This document shows, one piece after another, positions 8,203-16,265 of a stretch of DNA of 64,000 bases. The first letter of the stretch is position 1, and every line of letters starts with the position of its first letter. The position numbers and the translations under genes were made by a program. Origin of the DNA: Streptomyces gossypii (lineage in GTDB: Bacteria; Actinomycetota; Actinomycetes; Streptomycetales; Streptomycetaceae); contig NZ_JAJAGO010000010.1 in the NCBI RefSeq assembly GCF_025165795.1, forward strand, positions 124,001 through 188,000, read 5' to 3'. The notes beneath the pieces were generated by a model that was not told where the DNA came from, ran no database searches, and saw only the letters and a list, made by a program, of their open reading frames with translations.

Positions 8203-10382
8203 GACGCGGCGCCGTTCCGCGCGCCCTGCGGTGCCGGTGCCGGTGCCGGTGCCCGTACGGCGCTCTGCGCCTGGATAGCGGTGATCGCCACGGTGTTCAC
8301 GATGTCCTGCACCAGTGCTCCACGGGAGAGGTCGTTCACCGGTTTCCGCAGCCCCTGGAGCACCGGGCCGACGGCGACCGCCCCCGCCGAGCGCTGCACG
8401 GCCTTGTAGGTGTTGTTGCCGGTGTTCAGATCAGGGAAGATCAGCACCGTCGCCCGGCCCGCTACCGCCGAGCCCGGCAGCTTGGTCTCCGCGACCGAGG
8501 GCTCCACGGCGGCGTCGTACTGGATCGGCCCCTCCACCAGCAGCTCCGGGCGGCGCGCCCGTACCAGCTCGGTGGCCTGCCGTACCTTGTCGACGTCCTT
8601 GCCGGAGCCCGAGGTGCCGGTGGAGTACGACAGCATGGCGATCCGCGGCTCCACCCCGAACTGCGCGGCGGTGGCCGCCGACTGGATGGCGATGTCGGCC
8701 AGCTGCTCGGCGTCCGGGTCCGGGTTGACGGCGCAGTCGCCGTACGCGAGCACCCGGTCGGCCAGGCACATGAAGAAGACCGAGGAGACGATGCCGGTGT
8801 CCGGCTTGGTCCGGATCACCTCGAAGGCGGGCCGGATCGTCGCGGCGGTGGAGTGCGCGGCGCCCGAGACCATGCCGTCGGCCAGACCCTCCTGCACCAT
8901 GAGCGTCCCGAAGTAGGAGACGTCCGCCACCACGTCGTAGGCGAGCTCCTCGGTGACTCCACGGTGCGCGCGCAGCCGGGCGTACACCTCGGCGAAGCGC
9001 TCCCGCAGCGGCGAGGTCTGCGGGTCGACGACCCGGGCGGTCGCCGCGGCCGGACCGTCAGCACCGGCGGGGTCGGCGATCTCGTCGTCGCTGAGGAGCT
9101 GGAGGTCCAGGCCCAGCTCGGCGGCGCGCTTGCGGACGGCGGTGCTCTCGCCGAGCAGGGTCAGATCGCAGATGTTGCGGCGCAGCAGCACCTCGGCTGC
9201 GCGCAGCACCCGCTCCTCGGAGCCCTCCGGCAGGACGACGTGGCGGCGGTGGGCGCGGGCGCGCTCGATCAGTTCGTGTTCGAACATCATCGGGGTGACC
9301 CGGCCGCTGCGCACCACCGAGAGCCGCTCGGTGAGCTGTGCGGTGTCCACATGGGTCTCGAACAGGCCGAGCGCGATCTCCGCCTTGCGCGGGCTCGTCG
9401 CGGTCAGCCTGCCCCGCAGCGGAACCAGTTCCGCTGCGGTGGGGAAGGAGCTGTCCCGGACGGCCAGCAGCGGGGTGCCGGGGGCGAGGCGGGCCGCCAG
9501 CCGCATCGTCTCCTCGCCGGGCCGCTCGTCGAGGGTCAGGACGACGCCCGCTATCGCCGGTGATCCGGCGGAATGCGCCGCCAGTGAGCCGATGATCAGA
9601 TCCGCACGGTCGCCGGGCGTGATGACCAGGCAGCCCTCGGTGAGGGCGGGCAGGAAGGTGGGCAGATGCGCACCGCCGAAGACGAAGTCGCGCACGTCAC
9701 GGGCGAGCCCGGCAGGATCGCCGAGCAGCACCTCGGCACCCAGCGTGTCGCGCACCTGGGCGACGGTCGGTGCGGAGAGGGCCGGATCCTCGGGCAGTAC
9801 GTAGACCGGCTCGGGCAGGTGGCCGCCCAGCGCGCGGGCGGCCTCCCGGGCGTCACCGTCCCGCACCCGGTTGACGATCGTCGCGATCACCTCGCAGCCC
9901 AGGGCGGCGTAGGCGTCATGCGCGTTGCGCACCTCGGCAACCACGGTTTCGGCGGTCTGGTGGTAGCCGCCGACCACCGGGATGACGGCCGCGCTGAACT
10001 CGTTGGCCATCCGCGCGTTGAGCGCCAGCTCGGCCGGGAGCCCGGTGTCCGCGAAGTCGGAGCCCAGCACGAGCACCGCCTCGAAGGAGGCGGCCACCGC
10101 GTGGAAGCGGTCGACAAGCCGGGACAGCAGCTCGTCCGTGCCCTGCTCGGCCTGGAGCGCCGCCGCCTCGTCATGGCGGAAGCCGACGACGGTCTCGACG
10201 GGCTGGGTGAGCCGGTAGCGGGACCGCAGCAGGTCGAAGACGGGATCGGGCCCGGCGTGGGCGAGCGGCCTGAAGACACCCACCCTGTCCACCTGGCGGG
10301 TCAGCAGCTCCATCACCCCCAGATCCACGACCTGGCGACCGTCCCCCCGGTCGGTGCTGGTCACATACACGCTGCGTGTCAC
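8199..10382 (-). CDS. pta: Phosphate acetyltransferase, long three-domain form
   Basis: It converts acetyl-CoA and phosphate to acetyl phosphate and CoA. At 727 residues it is the long form. An N-terminal BioD-like domain (about 1-200) has a degenerate P-loop region (TSTDRGDGRQVVDLGV). A DRTGG-like regulatory domain (about 225-335, LVITPGDRADLIIGSL) follows. The catalytic PTA domain (about 370-705) has VLPEGSEERVLRAAE, VSGAAHSTAATIRPAF and FPDLNTGNNTYKAVQR. The GTG start has GGAGAGGGAGAG upstream. The C-terminal tail contains an Ala-Pro repeat from a GGTGCC microsatellite. It is the first gene of the pta-ackA(-pyk) unit and is divergent from pfkA across 564 bp. Confidence 0.96.
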
Positions 10383-10413
10383 GCGTGCTCTCCCTCTCCT
10401 GCGGTCGTTCGCC

Positions 10414-10467
10414 GGCTGGGCTGGCTGGGCTGGCTGGGCTGGCTGGGCTGGCTGGGTCGGCTGAGCT
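10414..10467. repeat. 9-bp tandem repeat (GGCTGGGCT)
   Basis: Four perfect copies (10414-10449) are followed by two one- or two-base variants (GGCTGGGTC, GGCTGAGCT). The array lies just upstream of the pta start in the pta/pfkA intergenic region. It is not inside a recognised gene. Confidence 0.9.
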
Positions 10468-10631
10468 GACTGGTCCGCTGGGCTGGCCGGCGGGGCGGTG
10501 ACGGCCCGTGGGGTCCCTACGGTCCGCCGTGCGGTCTCCGCACTGAGACCTGCCCGCCATGAGCTGTGCGATGAGATGTCATGGGGGTGCCATGGGCCGC
10601 GCCGTGCACCGGCGGTGCCGCGGCGCTCGGC

Positions 10632-10773
10632 CTGGTGCGCGACAGCCAGCGGGCTCCCGACGCCCTGCGACTTTGCCTCCGGCGTTCTCGTCGGTCAACG
10701 ACGCTCCGCGTCGCCTCCCTCCTCCGCCTTGTGGCCGAAGCCCCATGACGCCGCTCGCTGATCCACTGGCTAT
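10632..10773. repeat. Degenerate copy of a dispersed palindromic intergenic element
   Basis: It shares blocks with the element at 19484-19627: CCTGGTGCGCG at the left, a CGTCGGTCAACGACGCTCCG-type centre, CCTCCCTCCTCCGCCTTG (10714-10731) and a right end of the GCTCGCTGATCCA type. Its arms are more diverged than in the 19.5-kb and 24.6-kb copies. It lies in the 564-bp pta/pfkA gap, which otherwise contains the 9-bp tandem repeat and, presumably, both promoters. Confidence 0.55.
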
Positions 10774-10946
10774 CGCGCGCCAGGCCGTTACTGTTGACGG
10801 TACCTGCGTGCCCGATGATGCCGCGCGTCAGGCGTTCTCGTGTGTTGGACGCCCGTGCGGGATGTGTTCAAGACATGAAACAATCGCGTCAGCTCATCGG
10901 ACCGACGCTCCACCAGTGGGCATCAGCGGCAGGAGAAGCGAACCTC

Positions 10947-11972
10947 ATGCGTATCGGAGTCCTCACCGCGGGCGGCGACTGCCCCGGCCTGAACGCCGTG
11001 ATCCGGTCCATCGTCCACCGAGCGGTGGCCGATCGGAATGATGAGGTCATCGGTTTCGAAGACGGTTTCAAGGGGCTCCTGGAGGGTCGCTACCGCACGC
11101 TCGACATCGACTCGGTCGCCGGCATCCTGGCTCGTGGCGGCACCATTCTGGGCTCCTCGCGGCTGGAGCGGGACCGGCTGCGCGAGGCGTGCGACAACTC
11201 CGAGGAGCTGATCGAGCGTCTGGCCCTGGACGCCCTCATCCCGATCGGCGGCGAGGGCACGCTGACCGCCGCGCGGATGCTGGCGGACGCGGGCCTCCCG
11301 GTGGTCGGAGTGCCCAAGACCATCGACAACGACATCTCCGCCACCGACCGCACCTTCGGCTTCGACACCGCCGTCGGCGTCGCCACCGAGGCGATGGACC
11401 GGCTCAAGACCACCGCGGAGTCACACCAGCGCGTCATGGTCGTCGAGGTCATGGGCCGTCACGCCGGGTGGATCGCACTGGAGGCCGGCATGGCGGCCGG
11501 GGCGCACGCGATCTGCATTCCGGAGCGACCCTTCCAGGTCGACGACCTCGCGAAGATGGTCGAGGAGCGTTTCGCACGCAGGAAGCGTTTCGCGCTCATC
11601 TGCGTCGCGGAGGGCGCGCATCCGGCGGAGGGCTCGATGCCGTACGAGAAGGGCGTCATCGACCAGTTCGGGCACGAGCGCTTCGTCGGCATCGGCAACC
11701 GGCTGGCGGTCGAGCTGGAGCACCGGCTCGGCAAGGAGGCCAAGCCGGTCATCCTCGGCCACGTGCAGCGCGGCGGCACCCCCACCGCGTACGACAGGGT
11801 GCTCGCCACCCGCTTCGGCTGGCACGCGGTGGAGGCCGTCCACCGGGGCGAGTTCGGCAGGATGACGGCGCTGCGCGGCACGGACATCGAGATGGTGCCC
11901 CTGGCGGACGGCGTCTCCGAGCTCAAGCGCGTCCCGCAGGACCGCATGGACGAGACCGAAGCGGTCTTCTAG
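10947..11972 (+). CDS. pfkA: 6-phosphofructokinase (ATP-type, actinobacterial group)
   Basis: It phosphorylates fructose 6-phosphate to the 1,6-bisphosphate, the committed step of glycolysis. The 341-residue product fits the family. The start at MRIGVLTAGGDCPG has AGGAGAAG 10 nt upstream. Motifs are GGDCPG (9-14), RGGTILGSSR (63-72), GGEGT (101-105), PKTIDND (123-129, catalytic Asp127) and MGRHAGWIA. Gly104 predicts ATP as phosphoryl donor, but Lys124 is the residue normally seen in PPi-dependent enzymes. This mixed signature is known from Streptomyces and Amycolatopsis PFKs, and the characterised S. coelicolor enzyme uses ATP. It is divergent from pta. Confidence 0.96.
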   Translation: MRIGVLTAGGDCPGLNAVIRSIVHRAVADRNDEVIGFEDGFKGLLEGRYRTLDIDSVAGILARGGTILGSSRLERDRLREACDNSEELIERLALDALIPIGGEGTLTAARMLADAGLPVVGVPKTIDNDISATDRTFGFDTAVGVATEAMDRLKTTAESHQRVMVVEVMGRHAGWIALEAGMAAGAHAICIPERPFQVDDLAKMVEERFARRKRFALICVAEGAHPAEGSMPYEKGVIDQFGHERFVGIGNRLAVELEHRLGKEAKPVILGHVQRGGTPTAYDRVLATRFGWHAVEAVHRGEFGRMTALRGTDIEMVPLADGVSELKRVPQDRMDETEAVF

Positions 11973-12013
11973 CGCTGAGCGTGATCCGCCGCGCGGCCCG
12001 GCGCAGAGCAAAT

Positions 12014-12040
12014 GCCCCACCATGCGGTGCACGATGGGGC
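12014..12040. terminator. Weak hairpin between pfkA and DUF397 gene
   Basis: GCCCCA/TGGGGC arms are separated by 15 nt in the 97-bp gap between two convergent genes. The stem is short, so this is only a candidate terminator. Confidence 0.35.
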
Positions 12041-12069
12041 TGCTTAACCCGGTGGGTGTCGGCGACGTC

Positions 12070-12279
12070 TCAGACGGCGCCGAACTCCCCGCCCTTGACG
12101 CCCGCCACGAACGAGGCGAATGCGTCTACGGAGGCGTTCAACACCGGGCCGGTCGGGTTCTTGGAATCACGGACAGGGATCACACCGCGCGAAGCGGCGA
12201 GGTTGGCGGCCACCTCCACACAGGCGCCGCCATTGCTGCTGTAGGAGGACTTGAACCAGCGAGGGGATTCGGTCGTCAC
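12070..12279 (-). CDS. DUF397 small protein, partner of the XRE regulator
   Basis: This 69-residue protein reads RWFKSSYSSNGGACVEVA, then IPVRDSKNPTGPVL and FASFVAGVKGGEF, the full signature of DUF397. Its GTG start overlaps the stop of the upstream XRE gene by 4 bp. DUF397 proteins pair with WhiJ-like helix-turn-helix regulators in many copies per Streptomyces genome and affect development and antibiotic production. The small partner is thought to modulate the regulator, possibly as an antitoxin-like or anti-regulator factor. It is cytosolic, with no catalytic motif. Confidence 0.93.
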   Translation of the reverse strand: MTTESPRWFKSSYSSNGGACVEVAANLAASRGVIPVRDSKNPTGPVLNASVDAFASFVAGVKGGEFGAV

Positions 12280-13112
12280 GTTGTGCCCTTTCGCAACTGC
12301 TCGATTATGGCCACGGAAGCCGCCTGGGACAGCGCCTCGGCCTGTAGCTGATGGTATGCCGTCAGCATGGGCAGGACGAAGGTGTTGTCCCGCTCGAGAT
12401 CCCCCCGCTGCGCGGATTCGGCGTAGGACATCAGCGAGCGGTCCGCCATCGTCAGGATGTAGACCGGCAGATCGAGCGTGCGACGCGCACCCATGTCGTA
12501 CGGAGCGATCTGGAGCACGGTGTTGGGCAGCCCGGCGAACTCGGCCAGATACGCCAACTGGGCGTCCATGACGGCTGCGTCGCCGAGGGGACGGCGGATG
12601 CAGCTCTCGTCCAGCACCACGAAAACCAGGGGCGGGGGCGTGCGCACGAGCGCGGCTTGCCGCTCCGCGAGGAACGCCATCCGCTCCTGCGCCTGCGCGG
12701 CGCTGATCGCTCCGCGTCTGACGTCGCTGTCTGCGATCACCCTCGCGTACTCCGGCGTCTGGAGCAGACCGGGGATGATCCCGATCTCGAAGAGCCGTAT
12801 CTCCGCCGCCCGGCCCTCGTAGCCGACGTACTGCGGGAAGCCTTCCAGCAGTGAGCCATGCCGGATCTCGCGCCACTCGCGTTCGAAAGTATCTGCTGTC
12901 TCCGCGATACCGAAGGCGAGGTCGGCACTGCGCGAAAACCGCAAGGTCGGAAGTTTCCGACCGGTTTCGACGGATGACATATGCGTACTGGAATATCCCA
13001 TCAGCTCCCCCAACTCGTCCTGCGTCCACCCGCGCTCTCTGCGCAGCCTGCGCAGGCGCGCCCCGAAGGCGGCTTGCGGGGAGCTTTCCGGGTCCAACTC
13101 CTTGACGTTCAA
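12276..13112 (-). CDS. XRE-family regulator with DUF5753 (WhiJ-like)
   Basis: The product has about 278 residues. The helix-turn-helix (about 15-70, FGARLRRLRRERGWTQDELGELMGYSSTHMSSVETGRKLPT) is followed by the DUF5753 domain (about 95-270), with landmarks EIGIIPGLLQTPEYAR, LDESCIRRPLGD and LPVYILTMAD. I chose TTG at 13112 (LNVKELDPESSPQ), because upstream starts would run into the divergent gene and the family begins near this point; the start is uncertain. The gene overlaps the DUF397 gene by 4 bp. The divergent promoter region has a GTAGTGGAACCACTAC palindrome, a likely operator. Confidence 0.9.
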   Translation of the reverse strand: MNVKELDPESSPQAAFGARLRRLRRERGWTQDELGELMGYSSTHMSSVETGRKLPTLRFSRSADLAFGIAETADTFEREWREIRHGSLLEGFPQYVGYEGRAAEIRLFEIGIIPGLLQTPEYARVIADSDVRRGAISAAQAQERMAFLAERQAALVRTPPPLVFVVLDESCIRRPLGDAAVMDAQLAYLAEFAGLPNTVLQIAPYDMGARRTLDLPVYILTMADRSLMSYAESAQRGDLERDNTFVLPMLTAYHQLQAEALSQAASVAIIEQLRKGTT

Positions 13113-13188
13113 AGGACTGACACCAACCTTCCGTCCCGTCCTGACACGTTGAACGGTTCCCAACGCTAGGCCACGCTGAGCCGCCTTG

Positions 13189-13204
13189 GTAGTGGAACCA
13201 CTAC
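13189..13204. promoter_or_regulatory. Palindromic operator candidate for the XRE regulator
   Basis: GTAGTGGAACCACTAC is a perfect palindrome with 7-bp arms and an AA centre. It lies between the XRE gene and the divergent small gene, 14 bp before the latter's start. A second GGTTCC core is found at 13155-13160. Position suggests a site for the XRE protein. Confidence 0.55.
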
Positions 13205-13218
13205 GGAGAGGAGTGGCG

Positions 13219-13476
13219 GTGTCTGAGCAGAGCGTTCCCACAGACGGGCAGGAGCCCGCCTACGTTCCGGAGCCCGGCACGCTCATGGTGGACATGCGCC
13301 ATGGCCGGGTCGGAGAGTTCCGCGGAGTCGTCGGCCCGTACTGGTTGCTGCGTCCGGTCTGCGGCGGGACCGAATGGGAGGCGAAGCCCGAGCACGTCCG
13401 CCTCACGGCACCGATAGAGCGGCTGCGAGCCGAGAACACGCGGTGCAACGCCCGGAGCCGAGGCGAGTATCTGTGA
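13219..13476 (+). CDS. Small hypothetical protein of the XRE/DUF397 island
   Basis: This 85-residue protein has a Trp-rich middle (VDMRHGRVGEFRGVVGPYWLLRPVCGGTEWEAKPEHVRLT) and no membrane segment. I chose GTG 13219 because GAGGAG ends 5 nt upstream; GTG 13213 is too close to it. Its stop overlaps the next GTG by 4 bp, so it is coupled to the DUF7848-like gene. Similar small genes often sit opposite WhiJ-like regulators in Streptomyces and may be their targets. Function unknown. Confidence 0.7.
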   Translation: MSEQSVPTDGQEPAYVPEPGTLMVDMRHGRVGEFRGVVGPYWLLRPVCGGTEWEAKPEHVRLTAPIERLRAENTRCNARSRGEYL

Positions 13477-13742
13477 CACCGCCAGCCAACCGCGTGTTCC
13501 GCTTCGTCAACTGGAGGCTGCGGTCCGACCAGGACGACGACGCCCCGCCGGTCAGACTCAAGTTCCGGTGTCTCACCCTCACCGGCGACGACACGGAGTG
13601 TGGCGCGGAGTCGGAAGCGCTCACCGATGCGCAAGAGGCACAGCGGTGGACGTTCCAGCACCTGCGGGAGTACCCCGACCACACCAGCTACGCCGAAGTG
13701 ATCGAGCGCCCGTGGGTGATGTGGCGGGAGGGCCCGGCATGA
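13473..13742 (+). CDS. DUF7848-like small protein
   Basis: This 89-residue protein contains FRFVNWRLRSDQ, LKFRCLTLTGDDTECGAES and DHTSYAEVIERPWVMW. The two cysteines in RCLTLTGDDTECG suggest a small folded or metal-binding unit. It resembles the Streptomyces DUF7848 proteins that accompany XRE/DUF397 cassettes. It starts in a GTGA overlap with the upstream gene and ends in an ATGA overlap with the next small frame, so the three are one transcript. The family assignment is from memory of the pattern. Confidence 0.65.
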   Translation: MTPPANRVFRFVNWRLRSDQDDDAPPVRLKFRCLTLTGDDTECGAESEALTDAQEAQRWTFQHLREYPDHTSYAEVIERPWVMWREGPA

Positions 13743-13888
13743 TCGGCAGATCAGAACCGGCGGGCTACCGGTGCGAAGTGCTCGCCGAGGGCTTTGTGTA
13801 CGGCACTGGCCAGACGGTGCAGTACGTCTTGGGCAGGGCGCCCGCTTCGCTACGGCCACGTGGTCTGGCTGAACGTGCCTCAGGTTAG
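13739..13888 (+). CDS. Short frame downstream of the DUF7848-like gene, possibly truncated
   Basis: The 49-residue frame starts by ATGA overlap: MIGRSEPAGYRCEVLAEGFVY followed by GTGQTVQYVLGRAP. After about residue 34 this frame turns into Arg/Ala-rich sequence. A different frame then reads RYGHVVWLNVPQV, which looks more protein-like. The gene may therefore be frameshifted or simply short. Function unknown. Confidence 0.4.
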   Translation: MIGRSEPAGYRCEVLAEGFVYGTGQTVQYVLGRAPASLRPRGLAERASG

Positions 13889-13903
13889 TCCCTTCCTCTG
13901 GTG

Positions 13904-14371
13904 ATGGGCCGGACTTACGCTCGTGTGGTGGACCCCGCGACCGAGGACAACACCGGCCCGGACTGGAACGCTCGCGCAGCGGCGGCTATCGGGATCGCTG
14001 CTGCGCTTGGGGTGCTGACGTTGGCGGGCCTCGACTTGGCTCAAGGGCCTGTCGACTGCGACTCGAAGTTCGCCGTGGAGCTGCCTGACAGTGCCGAAAA
14101 CGTCGAGTGCAGCAGCAAGGACCGCCACAGTGCGCAATGGCGCTTCACGATGCCCACTGACGAGGTCGAACCCTGGTGGGCCCAACAGTCCCAGAGTCAG
14201 CTCGAACTCGAAGCGTGGCTCTCGACCGAGGGGCGGTTTCAGGGCGAGGAGATCGTCGAAGGCCCATTAGGGGTGAACGCGTATTACCCCGAGGATGAGG
14301 GCGGGCTTATCTGGGTCAATCCGCAGTCCGACGGCACGTCGCAAGTGTTCATCAACGGCGCATGGAAGTAA
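13904..14371 (+). CDS. Hypothetical single-pass membrane protein
   Basis: The product has about 155 residues. After a short polar N-terminus (DPATEDNTGPDWNARA) there is one hydrophobic segment (about 26-45, AAAIGIAAALGVLTLAGLDLA). An extracytoplasmic domain follows with two cysteines (VDCDSK, VECSSK), which could form a disulfide, and a C-terminal GGLIWVNPQSDGTSQVFING. The start could be ATG 13904 or GTG 13901. It is probably an accessory gene of the same island; no family recognised. Confidence 0.65.
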   Translation: MGRTYARVVDPATEDNTGPDWNARAAAAIGIAAALGVLTLAGLDLAQGPVDCDSKFAVELPDSAENVECSSKDRHSAQWRFTMPTDEVEPWWAQQSQSQLELEAWLSTEGRFQGEEIVEGPLGVNAYYPEDEGGLIWVNPQSDGTSQVFINGAWK

Positions 14372-14488
14372 ATGCCGTCCCGTGCAGGCGCCAGCCGACT
14401 GGGCAGCGTGTCCCTTTCCTGGGGGTCGGGCGGCTGGGGCTTGTTGGCCGGCCCTGTATCGCTGGCACGGTCTTCGGCGGGTGCGGGA

Positions 14489-15370
14489 TTAGAGGACGGG
14501 GACGGCGAGGTCGAGGTCGTGGAGGCGCTGGGGGTCGGCGATGACTTCGTACTCGGTGATCCGGCCTGCGCTGATCGTGAGGCTGAGGGCGAGGCGCAGC
14601 CGCCCCCGCGGCGCCACGATGATGCCCAGGGCCCCGTTCACCAGCGCCGGTTCGGCGAACCGCGCCTGTCGGGACAGGAGGAGGGTTTCCTCGACCACCG
14701 CCTGCGCACCGCGGATCTCCAGCGGTGTGCCCGGCGGTACGGCCGCGGCGTCGGCCCGGCGTACGACCTGCGGGTCGAGGACGTCGAGAAGCGCGTTGAT
14801 GTCGCGGCCGCGTGCGGCGGCGAGGAAGGCGTCGACGACGCGGCGGTGCCAGGCCAGATCGACCTCGGAGGCCGTGGCGTCGCCCCGCACGCGGTGGCGG
14901 GCGCGGCTGGCGAGTTTCTTGGCGGAGACGGGCGTTCGTCCGACGACGGGGGCGATCTCCCCGAAGGGGACGGCGAACAGGTCGTGCAGGACGAACGCGA
15001 TGCGCTCCGCGGGTGCCAGCCGCTCCAGCACCACCAGCAGCGCGCTGCTGACGGATTCGGTGAGCAGCGCCTCGTGTTCCGGGTCGGACTCCTGACCGGT
15101 CGTGACCGGCTCCGGCACCTGCCCGCCCACGGGATCGTCCCGTCGCGCGAGGCGCGAGCGCAGCATGTCCAGGCACACGCGGGAGACGACCGTGCGCAGC
15201 CATCCGGCGAGGTTCCCGATGTTTGCGGCATCCGCGTGACTGAGCCGCAGCCACGTTTCCTGGACGGCGTCGTCCGCGTCGCTCGCCGAGCCGAGCATCC
15301 GGTACGCGAGTGCCCGCAAGTGGCCTCGGTGGGAATCGAAGCGTTCTGCCAGGAGGTCGTGCTCGTCCAT
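14489..15370 (-). CDS. ECF sigma factor with SnoaL-like C-terminal domain (ECF41/ECF56-like)
   Basis: The product has 293 residues. Region 2 (about 5-75) reads FDSHRGHLRALAYRMLGSA then DADDAVQETWLRL; region 4 (about 110-165) contains LAPAERIAFVLHDLF and VGRTPVSAKKLASRARHRVR. A fused SnoaL/NTF2-like tail (about 175-290) controls activity in this group and replaces a separate anti-sigma factor. The inter-domain PEP motif (QVPEPV) is kept, but the DGGG motif of ECF41 tails reads DAAA here. AAAGGTG precedes the ATG. It faces the flavodoxin-like gene across 240 bp; ECF41 factors typically control a neighbouring redox gene. Confidence 0.9.
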   Translation of the reverse strand: MDEHDLLAERFDSHRGHLRALAYRMLGSASDADDAVQETWLRLSHADAANIGNLAGWLRTVVSRVCLDMLRSRLARRDDPVGGQVPEPVTTGQESDPEHEALLTESVSSALLVVLERLAPAERIAFVLHDLFAVPFGEIAPVVGRTPVSAKKLASRARHRVRGDATASEVDLAWHRRVVDAFLAAARGRDINALLDVLDPQVVRRADAAAVPPGTPLEIRGAQAVVEETLLLSRQARFAEPALVNGALGIIVAPRGRLRLALSLTISAGRITEYEVIADPQRLHDLDLAVPVL

Positions 15371-15610
15371 CGGTCACCTTTCCTCGTCGCCGTTCGTCAT
15401 ACCCAGTGATGAAGTGAGCTGAGAGCGGCGGGCGCCGTTTCTGTGCCCCTGACCTCCCGCTCCGCCAGCGTAGCCGGTCGGGGCGCCGCCTCCCCGGCTC
15501 CGCGGATTTGCTCCCGCTGTGCATGCCCTGGGGGAGCTCTGCGACCGGCCTGATTTCCGGCTGACGACCCTTGATGCCTGGCTGATGCCCGGCTTGAACC
15601 AGGAGATGAC

Positions 15611-16261
15611 ATGTCTGAAGCGATTGACCTCGATGTACGAGAGCCCGCTCCGGTGCGGGTCGCGGTGGCTTATCACAGCGGCTTCGGGCACACCGCCCGC
15701 CAGGCGCAGGCCGTGGCCGCCGGGGCCTGCGAGGTGACCGGCACGACGGTCGAGCTGCTGCCGGTGGACCGGCTGGACGACGCCGCGTGGGCGAGTCTCG
15801 ACGCAGCCGATGCCATCGTCTTCGGCGCCCCCACCTACATGGGCAGTCCGTCGGCGGCGTTCAAATCCTTCGCGGAGGAGACCAGTGCCGCGATGCAGGA
15901 CGGCATGCGCTGGCAGGACAAGATCGCGGCGGGATTCACGAACAGCGGCGCCATGAGCGGGGACAAGCTCAACTCCCTTGTCGACTTCGCGCTGCTCGCC
16001 GCCCAGCACGGCATGCTCTGGGTCGGGCTCGCCCAGCAGGCCGGGTGGTCCAGCTCCACCGGCTCGGTGGAGGACCTGAACCGGCTGGGCAGCTGGCTGG
16101 GCGCGATGGCCCAGTCGGACAACGACACCAGCGCGGAGACCGTGCCGCCGGCCACCGATCTGCGCACCGCGCGCGAACTGGGGCGGCGGGTGGCCACCGT
16201 CGCCGGGACCTACCGGCGCGCGCGGGCGGACGAGCGCCTCCTCTCCCCGGTCAGCCGTTGA
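15611..16261 (+). CDS. Flavodoxin-fold NAD(P)H:quinone oxidoreductase-like protein (WrbA-like)
   Basis: The product has 216 residues. The FMN phosphate loop is VAYHSGFGHTARQA (about 18-31), followed by DAIVFGAPTYMGSPSAAFKSF and FTNSGAMSGDKLNSL, typical of WrbA/flavodoxin-like FMN proteins. It probably reduces quinones by two electrons or acts as a flavin electron carrier. AGGAG lies 6 nt before the ATG. The divergent partner is an ECF41-like sigma factor, a likely direct regulator. The C-terminal 20 residues are an Arg-rich extension. Convergent with the ABC permease gene, only 4 bp away. Confidence 0.85.
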   Translation: MSEAIDLDVREPAPVRVAVAYHSGFGHTARQAQAVAAGACEVTGTTVELLPVDRLDDAAWASLDAADAIVFGAPTYMGSPSAAFKSFAEETSAAMQDGMRWQDKIAAGFTNSGAMSGDKLNSLVDFALLAAQHGMLWVGLAQQAGWSSSTGSVEDLNRLGSWLGAMAQSDNDTSAETVPPATDLRTARELGRRVATVAGTYRRARADERLLSPVSR

Positions 16262-16265
16262 CAGG

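Noticed and set aside
10414..10467. CRISPR-like array
   Set aside because: Units are contiguous with no spacers, and no cas genes are present in the window.
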